Assembly (NCBI GenBank): GCA_902789795.1
Contig: CADAPM010000002.1
Location: 186,001-250,000 of the forward strand
Source: an uncultured Eubacteriales bacterium
Lineage (GTDB): Bacteria > Bacillota > Clostridia > Christensenellales > Aristaeellaceae
Direction of reading: 5' to 3'
Length of the DNA: 64,000 bases
Position numbers and translations under genes: made by a program. Below the pieces are notes generated by a model that saw only the letters and a program-made list of their open reading frames with translations, did no database searches and was not told the origin of the DNA. Positions 27,527 to 35,685 of the stretch are shown here, piece by piece; position 1 is the first letter of the stretch; each line of letters opens with the position of its first letter.

Positions 27527-29716
27527 TTATTTCGCGGTACGGTAGGCTTCGATCACATCAGAGCGGTTCTGCAGCTTCTTGAGGACGTCGTCCAGCTGGG
27601 TGCGTCCGTGCACCTTGACGGTCATCATGATGGAGCAGGTCTTGTTCTTGTTGACCTTGACCGCCACCGCGGTGATGGGCAGGTTCAGCGCATCCACGAA
27701 GGCCGTGATCTCACCCAGGAGGCTCGGATGGTCATAGCAGATGATTTGGAAGCTGGCGCTGTAATTGCCGGACTCCTCATCCGCCCAGGTCACCGAGACC
27801 GTGCGCTCCGGCTCCACATGCAGGGCGTTCACGCAGTCCGCCTTGTGCACCGTGACCCCGCGGCCGCGGGTGATATAGCCCACGATGTCGTCGCCGGGCA
27901 CCGGGTTGCAGCAGCGCGCAAAGCGCACCAGCATGTTCGGATCGCCCTCCACATAGATGCCCTGGGTGGGCTTGCCCACGTTCTTGGGCGGCAGCGCCTC
28001 CGGGGTCACCAGCGGGATGCGCTTCTGCTGGGGAGCTTCCTGCTTGTTCTTTTCCTCCATCAGGCGGCTCAGCACGTAGACGGAAGCCACGCCGCCGTAG
28101 CCGATGGCGCCGTACAGGTCGTCCAGGGAGCCGAACATGTACTTGCGCAGGATGGGCTCATAGAATTCCGGTTTCACATAGTCCGGCAGCTTGACTCCGC
28201 GGCGCTTCGCCTCGTGCTCCAGCATTTCCTTGCCGCGGGTCACGTTCTCCCCGTGCAGCTCGTGCTTGAAGAACTGGCGGATCTTGGCCTTGGCCTGCTG
28301 GGTCTTGACGATCTTGAGCCAGTCCATGCTGGGACCCTTGGAGTTGGGCGAGGTCATGACCTCCACCCGGTCGCCGGTCTGGAGCTCCGTATCCAGCGGC
28401 ACCATTTTGCCGTTGACGCGGGCGCCCACGCACTGGTTGCCCACGTGACTGTGGATGCGGTAGGCGAAGTCCAGAGGCGTCGCCCCGCGCTGCATGTTGA
28501 TGATATCACCCTTCGGGGTGAAGATGAAGACCTCTTCGGAGAACAGGTCGGTCTTCAAGCCGTCGATGAACTCATGGCTGTCCCGGGTCTCCGACTGCCA
28601 GTCCAGGATCTGCCTTAGCCAGAACAGCTTCTGGTCCAGGGCCTTGTCCCCGCCGCCTTCCTTGTAGCGCCAGTGAGCGGCGATGCCGTATTCCGCGATG
28701 CGGTGCATCTCCCGGGTGCGGATCTGCACCTCGAAGGGGAACGGGATCTTGCGCCCGCCCATGACCGTGGTGTGCAGGGACTGGTACATGTTTGCCTTCG
28801 GCACCGAGATATAATCCTTGAAGCGCCCCGGCACCTGGGTCCACAGCGTGTGCACGATGCCCAGCACCGTATAGCACTCGGGGATCGTATCCACGATGAC
28901 GCGGATGGCGATCAGGTCATAGATCTGGTCGAAGGGCTTGTTATGGATGACCATCTTGTTGTAGACGGAATACAGGTGCTTGGGCCGCCCGTCGATGGTG
29001 AAGTGCATGTGCGCTTCGTTGAGCTTCTCGGACAGCTCCTTCTTGATGAGCTCGATGTTTTCCTCCCGCTCGGCGCGCTTCATGCCGATACGCTTGGCCA
29101 CCTCCTGGTAGCCCTCGGGGTCGATATAGCGCAGGGACAGGTCCTCCAGCTCCTGCTTGATGGCGTACACGCCCAGGCGGTGGGCCAGGGGCGCGTAGAT
29201 ATCCAGGGTCTCCCGGGCGATGGCGATCTGCCTGTCCGGGGGCTGGAAGCGCAGCGTCAGCATGTTGTGCAGCCGATCCGCCAGCTTGATCAGCACCACG
29301 CGGATATCCTTGCTCATGGCCAGGATCATTTTGCGCAGGGATTCGGCCTGCTGCTCCTCCCGGTCGCTGAAATTGAGGCGGCCCAATTTGGTCACGCCGT
29401 CCACCAGCTGCGCGATCTCGTCCCCGAAGGCTTCCCTTAGGGTGTCCAGGTTCACATTCTCGCAGTCCTCCACCGTGTCGTGCAGGAAGCCCGCGGCAAT
29501 GGTCGGCGGATCGATCATGATCTCCGTCAGGATGCTCGCCACATAGACCGGATGGATGATGTAGGGCTCGCCGCTCTTGCGCATCTGGCCCGCGTGGGCC
29601 GTGCACGCAAAGTCATAGGCGCGCTTGCACAGCTCCGCGCCCTCCCGGTCATAGGTCTTTTCCACCCGGTTCATGATCTCTTCAATTGTCAGGGGCTCAT
29701 AGGCGGAATACGCCAC
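27527..29716 (-). CDS. relA: Bifunctional (p)ppGpp synthetase/hydrolase (RelA/SpoT family, Rel)
   Basis: This 729-residue Rel protein has an HD hydrolase domain (about 25-190) with HAGQMRKSGEPYIIHP and the catalytic HDTVED. The synthetase domain (about 230-370) has YSVYNKM, VPKANMYQSLHTTV and the substrate motif FEVQIRT. TGS (GDIINMQRGATPLDFAY region), a zinc-finger-type helical region (ARCCNPVPGDDIVGYITRG) and a C-terminal ACT domain follow. The HD residues are intact, so both synthesis and hydrolysis are expected. The start is GUG with AAAGGAGG 8 nt upstream, directly behind the recJ stop; recJ-rel order is common in Bacillota. Confidence 0.97.
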   Translation of the reverse strand: MAYSAYEPLTIEEIMNRVEKTYDREGAELCKRAYDFACTAHAGQMRKSGEPYIIHPVYVASILTEIMIDPPTIAAGFLHDTVEDCENVNLDTLREAFGDEIAQLVDGVTKLGRLNFSDREEQQAESLRKMILAMSKDIRVVLIKLADRLHNMLTLRFQPPDRQIAIARETLDIYAPLAHRLGVYAIKQELEDLSLRYIDPEGYQEVAKRIGMKRAEREENIELIKKELSEKLNEAHMHFTIDGRPKHLYSVYNKMVIHNKPFDQIYDLIAIRVIVDTIPECYTVLGIVHTLWTQVPGRFKDYISVPKANMYQSLHTTVMGGRKIPFPFEVQIRTREMHRIAEYGIAAHWRYKEGGGDKALDQKLFWLRQILDWQSETRDSHEFIDGLKTDLFSEEVFIFTPKGDIINMQRGATPLDFAYRIHSHVGNQCVGARVNGKMVPLDTELQTGDRVEVMTSPNSKGPSMDWLKIVKTQQAKAKIRQFFKHELHGENVTRGKEMLEHEAKRRGVKLPDYVKPEFYEPILRKYMFGSLDDLYGAIGYGGVASVYVLSRLMEEKNKQEAPQQKRIPLVTPEALPPKNVGKPTQGIYVEGDPNMLVRFARCCNPVPGDDIVGYITRGRGVTVHKADCVNALHVEPERTVSVTWADEESGNYSASFQIICYDHPSLLGEITAFVDALNLPITAVAVKVNKNKTCSIMMTVKVHGRTQLDDVLKKLQNRSDVIEAYRTAK

Positions 29717-32068
29717 TCAGGCTCCCTCCTTTCGCGCTTGAATCAGCTGGTAGAGCTGCGAGTCCTCGGGACCGCGCTTCACCATCGGCCGCATGGACCA
29801 TTCAAGGGTTTTGAGATCAAACCGGACCAGCCCGATCTGATCAAAGATGCATCCGCCCGCCATAATAGCGGCCTGGGTAAATCCCGTCTCCCGGGACAGG
29901 CCTGTGAGGCCCGCGGACGCCGGTGTCTTTCTGAAAGCGGTATACAGGTTCCTCAGCTGGGCCTTGTCCAGGGCCATCCCGTTGAGCAACTCTTTCAGCG
30001 ACTTGCTCACGGGGCAGCAGAGGATCTCCGCCGCGGGGAAGGCGCCGCGGGCGGCTTCCGTATCTGCAGCGGTCGGATCCCCGTCCGCCAGCACGACCTG
30101 CCTGTAAGGGGAATGGATCCCACTGAGGTCCGCCCCGTATACGATGGCGGTATAGGCACAGGGATCCGTATAGCCCGCCTGCCGGACCTCCGCCAGCGGC
30201 AGGCGCTCCTGCCAATGCCGGGCCGTCTCCGCGCAGCGGCACCAGACGAGGACGCCCTGGGCGGGGAGTTCCGCAGCCTCGTCCATCGCAATGGACGGCT
30301 GCACGCCTTTCCCGTCTGACTGATGCATCTGCATCAGGGCATTCAGCAGCAGCGCCGCTTCCGCCGTCTCATCCTTGGCAACGCTCGTACGCTTGGGGAT
30401 CATCCGGCTGATCTGGCACTCATAGGTCACATTCCCCCGGAATTCGTTTCGGGTCGGCGAGAACAGCACGTCCACGAACCGGGGCTGCTGCTTTAGGAGC
30501 TGGCCGTGCCGGAAGGCGATGCCCGCCCGGCGCGCACCGTCCTGCATGAGCTCGCACTTCAGGTGCTCGCCGTTCTGGCCCACGGCCCGGGCGGACCAGA
30601 GCTCCGCATCCTCCCGGTAGAACACGGGGGCCGGATTGCCCATGCCGAAGGGCTCCATGCTTTCCAGCACGCGCACTGTTTCCGCGTTGACCTCCTCCAG
30701 GTCCAGGACGTCGTCGTAAAACAGTGTGGGCATCAGCACCGTTTCCGGGCCGATCTGGTCCCTAACTGCCGCGCTCAGCCGCTCCCGGAGGGCCGGGACG
30801 TCCTCTTTGCGCAGGGTCATGCCCGCCGCCTGGGGGTGTCCCCCAAAGCGGGTAAACAGGTCCGAGCAGGTTTTGAGCGCCTGGTAGATATCCACCCCAG
30901 CAACGCTGCGGGCCGAGCCCACCGCCAGGTCGTCCTTCTCGGCCAGGACCACCGTCGGATAACCGTACTTTTCCGCGATGCGCCCCGCCGCGAGGCCCAC
31001 GACGCCGCTGTCATAGCCGGCGCCGCAGACCACGATTGCGCTGAGGCGGCACAGGTCCATCTGCCTGATCTGCGCTTCCGCGTCCTCGATGACGGCGCGC
31101 TCCTCGTCCTTGCGCTCGCTGTTCAGGCGGTTCATCTCGAAGGCCAGCTGATCCGCCCGCTCCTCGTTTTCTTCAAAGAGGAGGCTGACGGCCATCAGCG
31201 CGCTTTTGAGCCTGCCGCAGGCGTTCATGCGCGGGGCCAGGCCGAAGGCAATGTGCTCGCTGCGCATGGGCGGCTTGTAGCCCGCCGCGCGGATCAGCGC
31301 CCTCAGGCCCGGGCGCCTGGTGTGCTCGATGGCGGGAAGGCCGCAGGCCACGATGGCCCGGTTTTCATCCCGCAGCGGGACCATGTCCGCCACCGTCGCC
31401 AGCGCCGCCAGGTCCAGGCAGTCCTGGGCGGCGTCTTCCCCCAGGAGCGCCCGGCATAGCTGGTAGGCCACGCCCGCGCCGCACAGGCCGGGGAAAGGAT
31501 AGGGCGCCATCAGCGGGTCGATGACCGCGTCCGCCGCCGGCAGTACATCCGGCAGGGCATGGTGGTCGGTCACGATCACCTGCATCCCAGCTTTCCTGGC
31601 CAGCGCCACCTCCTGCACAGAGGTGATGCCGCAGTCCACGGTCACCAGGATATCAGTCTTTCCGGCCAGCTCCCGTATCGCCTCCGCGTTCAGGCCGTAG
31701 CCCTCCTCGTGGCGGTCCGGGATGCGGTACAGGGTCGGATAGTCCGGCGCTTTCAGGCCGAACTGGAAAAGCGCCTGCACCATGATGGCCGTGGCGCAGA
31801 TGCCGTCCACGTCGTAGTCGCCGTAGACGATAAAGCGTTTGCTCTGATCCCGGGCTTCTGTGAGCAGGGCGAGGGCCTTGTCCATGTCGTGAAGGAGCAT
31901 GGGATCGTGCCGCTGGTCCAAAGAAGGGTGCAGGTAGGCCTGGGCTTCCGCATCCGTGCGGATCCCCCTGGACTTAAGCAGCGCGCTCATGCGCGGCGAA
32001 AGACCCCTGAACGTCTCCTGGACCTCCGGGCCTTCCTGCGGGGCATCGCGCTTTACGATCCTCTGCAT
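29717..32068 (-). CDS. recJ: Single-stranded-DNA-specific exonuclease RecJ
   Basis: This 783-residue DHH-family 5'-3' ssDNA exonuclease acts in recombination and mismatch repair. The metal motifs are VYGDYDVDGICATA, TVDCGI, VTDHHALPD and the DHHA1 segment with GGHPQAAGMTL. A C-terminal extension of about 200 residues follows the OB domain, as in Bacillota RecJ. AAGGAGG lies 4 nt before the AUG. A terminator separates it from secF upstream, but no clear promoter was found between them, so readthrough is likely. Confidence 0.95.
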   Translation of the reverse strand: MQRIVKRDAPQEGPEVQETFRGLSPRMSALLKSRGIRTDAEAQAYLHPSLDQRHDPMLLHDMDKALALLTEARDQSKRFIVYGDYDVDGICATAIMVQALFQFGLKAPDYPTLYRIPDRHEEGYGLNAEAIRELAGKTDILVTVDCGITSVQEVALARKAGMQVIVTDHHALPDVLPAADAVIDPLMAPYPFPGLCGAGVAYQLCRALLGEDAAQDCLDLAALATVADMVPLRDENRAIVACGLPAIEHTRRPGLRALIRAAGYKPPMRSEHIAFGLAPRMNACGRLKSALMAVSLLFEENEERADQLAFEMNRLNSERKDEERAVIEDAEAQIRQMDLCRLSAIVVCGAGYDSGVVGLAAGRIAEKYGYPTVVLAEKDDLAVGSARSVAGVDIYQALKTCSDLFTRFGGHPQAAGMTLRKEDVPALRERLSAAVRDQIGPETVLMPTLFYDDVLDLEEVNAETVRVLESMEPFGMGNPAPVFYREDAELWSARAVGQNGEHLKCELMQDGARRAGIAFRHGQLLKQQPRFVDVLFSPTRNEFRGNVTYECQISRMIPKRTSVAKDETAEAALLLNALMQMHQSDGKGVQPSIAMDEAAELPAQGVLVWCRCAETARHWQERLPLAEVRQAGYTDPCAYTAIVYGADLSGIHSPYRQVVLADGDPTAADTEAARGAFPAAEILCCPVSKSLKELLNGMALDKAQLRNLYTAFRKTPASAGLTGLSRETGFTQAAIMAGGCIFDQIGLVRFDLKTLEWSMRPMVKRGPEDSQLYQLIQARKEGA

Positions 32069-32091
32069 CCTTCCTCCTTAACAATAGATAA

Positions 32092-32121
32092 GGGAGACCG
32101 CCGGAACGCAGGCGGTCTCCC
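32092..32121 (-). terminator. Terminator after secF
   Basis: Perfect 11-bp stem GGGAGACCGCC / GGCGGTCTCCC with an 8-nt loop. On the minus strand it is followed by UUAUCUAUU. Confidence 0.8.
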
Positions 32122-32134
32122 GTGAGTCTGACGA

Positions 32135-33055
32135 TTAAGCCTTGGCGACCTTGGCCTTCGCGGCGCGCTCGCTGCGCCATTCGGTCAGGGCGGCCCAGAT
32201 GTAGCCGTTGATCAGGTTCGCGCTGTACACGCCGGCGATGATGCCCACGATGATCGGCAGAGCGAATTCCTTGATGCTGGTGACGCCCAGGATGTACAGG
32301 GCCAGGATGGTGACCAGGGTGGTCAGGGTCGTATTGATGGTGCGGCCCAGGCTCTCCTTGACGGAGATGGTCACGATCTCTTCGCGCGGCAGCGCGGCAT
32401 AGGCGGCCTTGCGGTGATTCTCACGGATACGGTCGAAGATGATGATCGTATTGTTGATGGAATAACCGACGATGGTCAGCATGGCCGCGATGAAGGTGGA
32501 GTTCATCTGCAGGAAGCTGCGGGCGAACACCATGAAGGACAGCATGATCAGCACGTCGTGCAGGATGCCGAACACGGCCGCGACGCCCATGTTCAGGTCG
32601 AAGCGCAGCGCGATGTAGATCAGCATGGCAGCGGCAGCCGCGACCACGGACCAGATGGCGTTCCTGAGCAGGGTGCCGGAGGCGACGCCGCCCACGTAGG
32701 ACACGGTGGCATCATGGGTCTTCATCTCGGGATACTTGGCGGAAAGCTCGGTCTCCAGGGACTTGCGCAGGTCCTCAACACCGGACTCGGAGTCGATGGC
32801 CTTGATCCTGAGCTGCAGCTCGGTCTGGCCTGCGCCGGCCTTGGCGATCTGGTACTCGTTGATGCCGGCGTTCTTGAGCGCGGTCTCAACGTCCGCGTTA
32901 TCGAAGGCAGAGCCCATCTGATACACGATGGAGAGTCCGCCTTCAAAGTCGATGCCGCGGTTGATGCCCAGGCCGAAAATGGACAGCACGAGGGCAATCA
33001 GCATCAGGGCGACGGAGATACATAAGCAGGTCTGGGCGCGTTTCTGCATTTTCAT
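32135..33055 (-). CDS. secF: Protein translocase subunit SecF
   Basis: This 306-residue RND-type SecF has TM1 near the N-terminus, then GINRGIDFEGGLSIVYQM, a P4 periplasmic domain, and five helices with VFGILHDVLIMLSFM and GYSINNTIIIFDRIREN. It uses the ion gradient with SecD to pull secreted proteins out of SecYEG. It follows secD by 2 nt and ends at a terminator. Confidence 0.97.
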   Translation of the reverse strand: MKMQKRAQTCLCISVALMLIALVLSIFGLGINRGIDFEGGLSIVYQMGSAFDNADVETALKNAGINEYQIAKAGAGQTELQLRIKAIDSESGVEDLRKSLETELSAKYPEMKTHDATVSYVGGVASGTLLRNAIWSVVAAAAAMLIYIALRFDLNMGVAAVFGILHDVLIMLSFMVFARSFLQMNSTFIAAMLTIVGYSINNTIIIFDRIRENHRKAAYAALPREEIVTISVKESLGRTINTTLTTLVTILALYILGVTSIKEFALPIIVGIIAGVYSANLINGYIWAALTEWRSERAAKAKVAKA

Positions 33056-33057
33056 AA

Positions 33058-34407
33058 TTACTGCGCCTCCTTCTTCATAGCTTTCGAGCTGAACAGTTCA
33101 GGCTTGTTGGGGATCACGTTGATCATGCTCATGAGCAGGATCCGGCTGATGACGATGGCCGTGAACATACTGCACACGACGGACAGGGCCAGCATGTTGG
33201 CGAAGCCGCGGACGGAGCCGGTGCCGAAGACCATCAGCACGATGGCCGCGATCAGCGTAGTCACGTTGGCGTCCAGGATGGCGCTGAAGGCGTTCTTGAA
33301 GCCCATGCGCGCGGCGGCCTTGGTGTAGCGGCCCAGGGCCAGCTCTTCTCCGAAGCGCTCGAAGATAACGACGTTGGCGTCGACGGCCATACCGATACCC
33401 AGGATAACGCCGGCGATACCGGGCAGGGTCAGCTGGAAGCCGGGCAGCATGGCCACGAACCAGAACAGAATGATGATGTACAGCACCAGCGCCCAGGAGG
33501 CGACGACACCGGACAGGCGGTAGCGGATGATCATGATCAGCATGACCAGCAGGATGCCGATGGCGGCAGCCGTCAGAGAGGTCTGCAGCGCGTCGACGCC
33601 CAGGGTCGCGGAGATGGTGTCCACCTTCTGCTGGGTCAGGGTCAGGGGCAGAGCGCCGGACTGGATCTGGATGGCCAGGGCGTTGGCGCTCTCCGCGTCA
33701 AAGCCGCCGGTGATGATGCCGTTGCCTTGGGTGATGGCGTTGTTGACCGTCGGGTTCATAATCATCTGGTCATCCAGGTAGATGCCGATCTGCTGGCCGA
33801 TGGCGTTAGAGGTCATATCGCTGAAGATGCGGGTGCCCTCGGCGTCCAGCTCGAAGGCGACCACATATTCCTGGCCCAGGGTGTTGCCCTGGTTCTCGGT
33901 GGTCGGATAGGCGCGCTTGATGTTGGCGCCGGTCAGGACGGTGCCGTCGGGAGCGCGGAACTCCAGCTTCGCCGGGGTGCCGATCAGCTCGAGCACGGCG
34001 TTGGGGTCGGTCACATCCGGGATCTCCACGCGGATGCCATCAGCGCCCAGCTGCGTCACGTTGGCTTCGGTGAAGCCCTGCTCGGTCAGACGGTTGCGCA
34101 TGATATCCATGGTGGAGGTGATCAGATAGTTGAACATGCCGTCATCCGTGTCCTCGGGACGGGCGGCAGAGTATTCAACGAACACACCGCCGCGCAGGTC
34201 CAGACCCAGGGAGATGGACTCCGGCCAGTTAGCGGCATTGGTGGGCACCCAGGGCAGCATCTTGTACAGCCCGTCCTGGCCGATGCGGTCGATGCCGACC
34301 GTGGACAGAACGCCCAGGGCGATGGTCAGGACGCACATCACGCACAGGGTGATGAGGCCCTTCGTTTTCGCGGTCGTTTGCTTCCGCGTTTTCACTTTCT
34401 TGCTCAT
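33058..34407 (-). CDS. secD: Protein translocase subunit SecD
   Basis: This 449-residue SecD has TM1 (about 20-38), LGLDLRGGVFVEY, the P1 ectodomain (about 70-255) with GADGIRVEIP and ALPLTLTQQKV, then five C-terminal helices containing LPGIAGVILGIGMAVDANVVIFER. It forms the SecDF complex that assists protein export. SecD starts 22 nt after a gene encoding a free copy of its P1 domain. Confidence 0.97.
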   Translation of the reverse strand: MSKKVKTRKQTTAKTKGLITLCVMCVLTIALGVLSTVGIDRIGQDGLYKMLPWVPTNAANWPESISLGLDLRGGVFVEYSAARPEDTDDGMFNYLITSTMDIMRNRLTEQGFTEANVTQLGADGIRVEIPDVTDPNAVLELIGTPAKLEFRAPDGTVLTGANIKRAYPTTENQGNTLGQEYVVAFELDAEGTRIFSDMTSNAIGQQIGIYLDDQMIMNPTVNNAITQGNGIITGGFDAESANALAIQIQSGALPLTLTQQKVDTISATLGVDALQTSLTAAAIGILLVMLIMIIRYRLSGVVASWALVLYIIILFWFVAMLPGFQLTLPGIAGVILGIGMAVDANVVIFERFGEELALGRYTKAAARMGFKNAFSAILDANVTTLIAAIVLMVFGTGSVRGFANMLALSVVCSMFTAIVISRILLMSMINVIPNKPELFSSKAMKKEAQ

Positions 34408-34429
34408 AGAAGATTACATCCTCTCTGTA

Positions 34430-35263
34430 TTATTGAATAGTTTCGTCAAAATACCGTTTCAGTGTTACGGATTCGTAACCGGCGTTTTCCGGTTCTCTGC
34501 CAAAGAGCGTATCCACGATCGTCGGGGTCAGATAGACGCCGTCTCGTTTGGTCTCCAGAGGCAGATGACAGGATAGGAGCCAGCAGCTCATCGCTTTCGC
34601 TTCTTCCATATCACGTAAACCAGTCACATTGATCCTGCCATCCTCAATGGCAGAAAGAACTGTCGGATTCAGGATCAGCTGATCTTCCACATACATCTTC
34701 ATTTCATTTCCGATGTTGCGGGCGGTGCTTTCCCTGAACAGAGTCGTACCCTCATCGTCCAGCTCTATCACCATGGCATACCCGATCGTCCATTTTCCAT
34801 CAGCGGCATCGCCGGATTCCGGATCTTCGGTCACATCGGTTGTCGGATAAACCTGCTTTAAGTGTTTGCCGGTGATCACTGTACTCATGTCAGGCTCTTC
34901 GATCCTAAAACGCCAGGGTGTTTCGATCGCTTCCAACAAGGCCTCTATATCGCATCCGTCAGGCACTGCAACGCGGACACTGTCTTTCCTATCATCCTTG
35001 ACCGTGATATCCTCAAACCCGGCCGTCGCGGCCCGGTATTCAAAGATCTCAGCCGTCGTTTTCAAATAGTAGTCTCGCAGCGCTTCATCGCAGTCTTCCG
35101 GATATATGACGGTATAGCGGATAAACATCCTGGTTGGCTTGATCGCGATAGCATCGAACAGGTTTTCTGACAGAGCCTGATCAGCTGTACCGATCGTGCA
35201 AAGGAGCAATACTGCAATGCATGAGAAAAGCATTGCAACTACTTTCATGCGTCTTTTCTTCAT
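34430..35263 (-). CDS. Secreted protein resembling a detached SecD P1 ectodomain
   Basis: This 277-residue protein has an N-terminal signal or anchor helix (VVAMLFSCIAVLLLCTIGTA) and no other membrane segment. Its body aligns with the SecD P1 domain encoded directly downstream: VYPTTDV versus SecD AYPTTEN, VIELDDEGTTLFRESTARNIG versus FELDAEGTRIFSDMTSNAIG, YVEDQLILNPTV versus YLDDQMIMNPTV, and HLPLETKRDGVYLTPTIVDT versus the end of P1. It appears to be a duplicated ectodomain that lost the translocase helices. Base composition is visibly more AT-rich than its neighbours. The start at 35263 is chosen because AGGAGG lies 8 nt upstream. A role in late secretion with SecDF is inferred. Confidence 0.8.
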   Translation of the reverse strand: MKKRRMKVVAMLFSCIAVLLLCTIGTADQALSENLFDAIAIKPTRMFIRYTVIYPEDCDEALRDYYLKTTAEIFEYRAATAGFEDITVKDDRKDSVRVAVPDGCDIEALLEAIETPWRFRIEEPDMSTVITGKHLKQVYPTTDVTEDPESGDAADGKWTIGYAMVIELDDEGTTLFRESTARNIGNEMKMYVEDQLILNPTVLSAIEDGRINVTGLRDMEEAKAMSCWLLSCHLPLETKRDGVYLTPTIVDTLFGREPENAGYESVTLKRYFDETIQ

Positions 35264-35303
35264 TGCCATTTCCTCCTCGCCCGTTCGTACGATCCCGCCC
35301 GGT

Positions 35304-35636
35304 CTATCCTCCGTTCCCCGTCAGGCAGAAGGCCTGATAATTGGAACGCAGATAGGAAATTCTCAGGATCGGCAGGCCGTTGGCGTCCGAAACGGGACAT
35401 ACCTGCGCCGCTTCAACGGCCTCGGGCTTTACGCTCACAGGCCGATCCGTATCCCCCTTTTTGATGTCCGGGATCCTGCTCGTATGAGTGGTCCCGGTCA
35501 TCACCGCCTGCTCCCGTGCAAAGGCGCGCGGCGGCTCCGGCGGCAGCTCAGACGCTTCGCTGCTGACGATGAAGGGCAGGCACATGAGACAGCAAACAGC
35601 TAGCGCAAACAGAAGCACAGCGATCCTGCCTTTCAT
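35304..35636 (-). CDS. Small secreted protein of unknown function
   Basis: This 110-residue protein has a clear signal peptide (MKGRIAVLLFALAVCCLMCLP) followed by a Pro/Glu-rich segment. No family is recognised. AAAGGAGG lies 8 nt upstream of the AUG. It lies between the pheT terminator and the SecD-P1-like gene with short spacings, so it is probably cotranscribed with the sec genes. Two cysteines remain in the mature part (about 79 and 104), possibly a disulfide. Confidence 0.6.
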   Translation of the reverse strand: MKGRIAVLLFALAVCCLMCLPFIVSSEASELPPEPPRAFAREQAVMTGTTHTSRIPDIKKGDTDRPVSVKPEAVEAAQVCPVSDANGLPILRISYLRSNYQAFCLTGNGG

Positions 35637-35656
35637 ATGCTTTCCCTCCTTTCATC

Positions 35657-35675
35657 AAAAACAGACTTCGGTCTG
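35657..35675 (-). terminator. Short terminator after pheT
   Basis: Minus-strand CAGAC-CGAA-GTCTG hairpin followed by UUUUU. The short stem has a stable tetraloop and may be leaky. Confidence 0.6.
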
Positions 35676-35685
35676 ATTTACAGCT

